Assembly (NCBI GenBank): GCA_030705665.1
Contig: JAUZQA010000324.1
Location: forward strand, 1 to 5,170
Direction of reading: 5' to 3'
Source of the DNA: Bacillota bacterium
GTDB lineage: Bacteria; Bacillota; Bacilli; Bacillales_B; DSM-18226
DNA: 5,170 nt
Made by a program: the position numbers and the translations under genes. A model generated the notes under the pieces. The model saw only the letters and a program-made list of their open reading frames with translations, was not told the DNA's origin and did no database searches. Shown piece after piece: positions 4,978-5,170 of the stretch (positions within the stretch are counted from its first letter, which is position 1; each line of letters begins with the position of its first letter).

Positions 4978-5170
4978 TTATTTTTTCCAATAGGCTTTTG
5001 CTTCATCTTCAAGTACTTTTAATCTTTTATAATAATCGGGAAACTCGTTAAGGTGGGCCCAAGCAATTTTCCCAGTAAGAAGGGGGTCATCCCCTGTTAC
5101 GTTTGTTCTGCTGTCCCTTCTACCATGCTCAAGTTCAACATTTACCCCCATCCAAAACTCATTTAAATCA
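4978..5170 (-). CDS. DUF5661-like protein, C-terminal part (cut by window edge)
   Basis: An open minus-strand frame enters at the right edge and ends at TAA (4980-4978), giving the last 63 residues. It contains FWMGVNVELEHGRRD, TNVTGDDPLLTGKIAWAHL and NEFPDYYKRLKVLEDEA. From memory this matches the C-terminal half of a small cytoplasmic family of unknown function annotated as DUF5661, which carries a G-V/M-D/N-VELEHGRRDP...TNVT..DP...TGKIALAHL.E.PDYY.RL pattern. The start and N-terminal part lie beyond the window. It is followed by a strong terminator. Coding is near certain; the family name is recalled and was not searched. Confidence 0.85.
   Translation of the reverse strand, partial: DLNEFWMGVNVELEHGRRDSRTNVTGDDPLLTGKIAWAHLNEFPDYYKRLKVLEDEAKAYWKK

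Noticed and set aside
1..5170. Search for a defence system, mobile element, CRISPR array or biosynthetic cluster
   Set aside because: No transposase, integrase, repeat-spacer pattern, effector domains or biosynthetic genes were seen; the genes are separate units with their own terminators.

Overview
The window looks like chromosomal DNA from a low-GC Firmicute of the Bacillaceae (Bacillus sensu lato). The evidence is AT-rich intergenic DNA, strong AAGGAGGG/GAGGTGG-type ribosome binding sites, TTG start codons, a Bacillus-style rRNA leader with a TGTTCTTTGAAAACT boxA, and a secreted subtilisin-family protease. No species can be named from this alone.

Layout, left to right. At the left edge, reading leftwards on the minus strand, are the first ~15 bases of a 16S rRNA gene, preceded by its leader, a boxA and two tandem sigma-A promoters (P2 near 140-168, P1 near 231-259). 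A rho-independent terminator (303-352) lies just upstream of these promoters and would insulate the rRNA operon. Next come a small plus-strand gene for a 62-residue two-helix membrane protein (574-762) and a convergent minus-strand gene for an isochorismatase-family cysteine hydrolase (880-1416). The divergent gap 1417-1814 holds what appears to be a frameshifted small gene remnant on the minus strand (1534-1728). A plus-strand gene (1815-3296) encodes a complete secreted S8 serine protease with signal peptide, propeptide and intact catalytic residues. It converges, through a perfect 14-bp hairpin, on a minus-strand gene for an unrecognised 171-residue protein (3383-3898). Upstream of that, also on the minus strand, are a 246-residue six-helix membrane protein with a highly charged cytoplasmic head (4039-4779) and the 3' end of a DUF5661-like gene (4978-5170, cut by the window edge).

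The minus-strand genes on the right are separated by intrinsic terminators, so most genes here look like single-gene transcription units and not one operon. I see no evidence that they form a joint pathway. No mobile element, CRISPR array, tRNA or defence cassette was found. The least explained items are the decayed small gene at 1534-1728, the unrecognised 171-residue and 246-residue proteins, and the lone subtilase that resembles lantibiotic leader peptidases without any lantibiotic genes in view.
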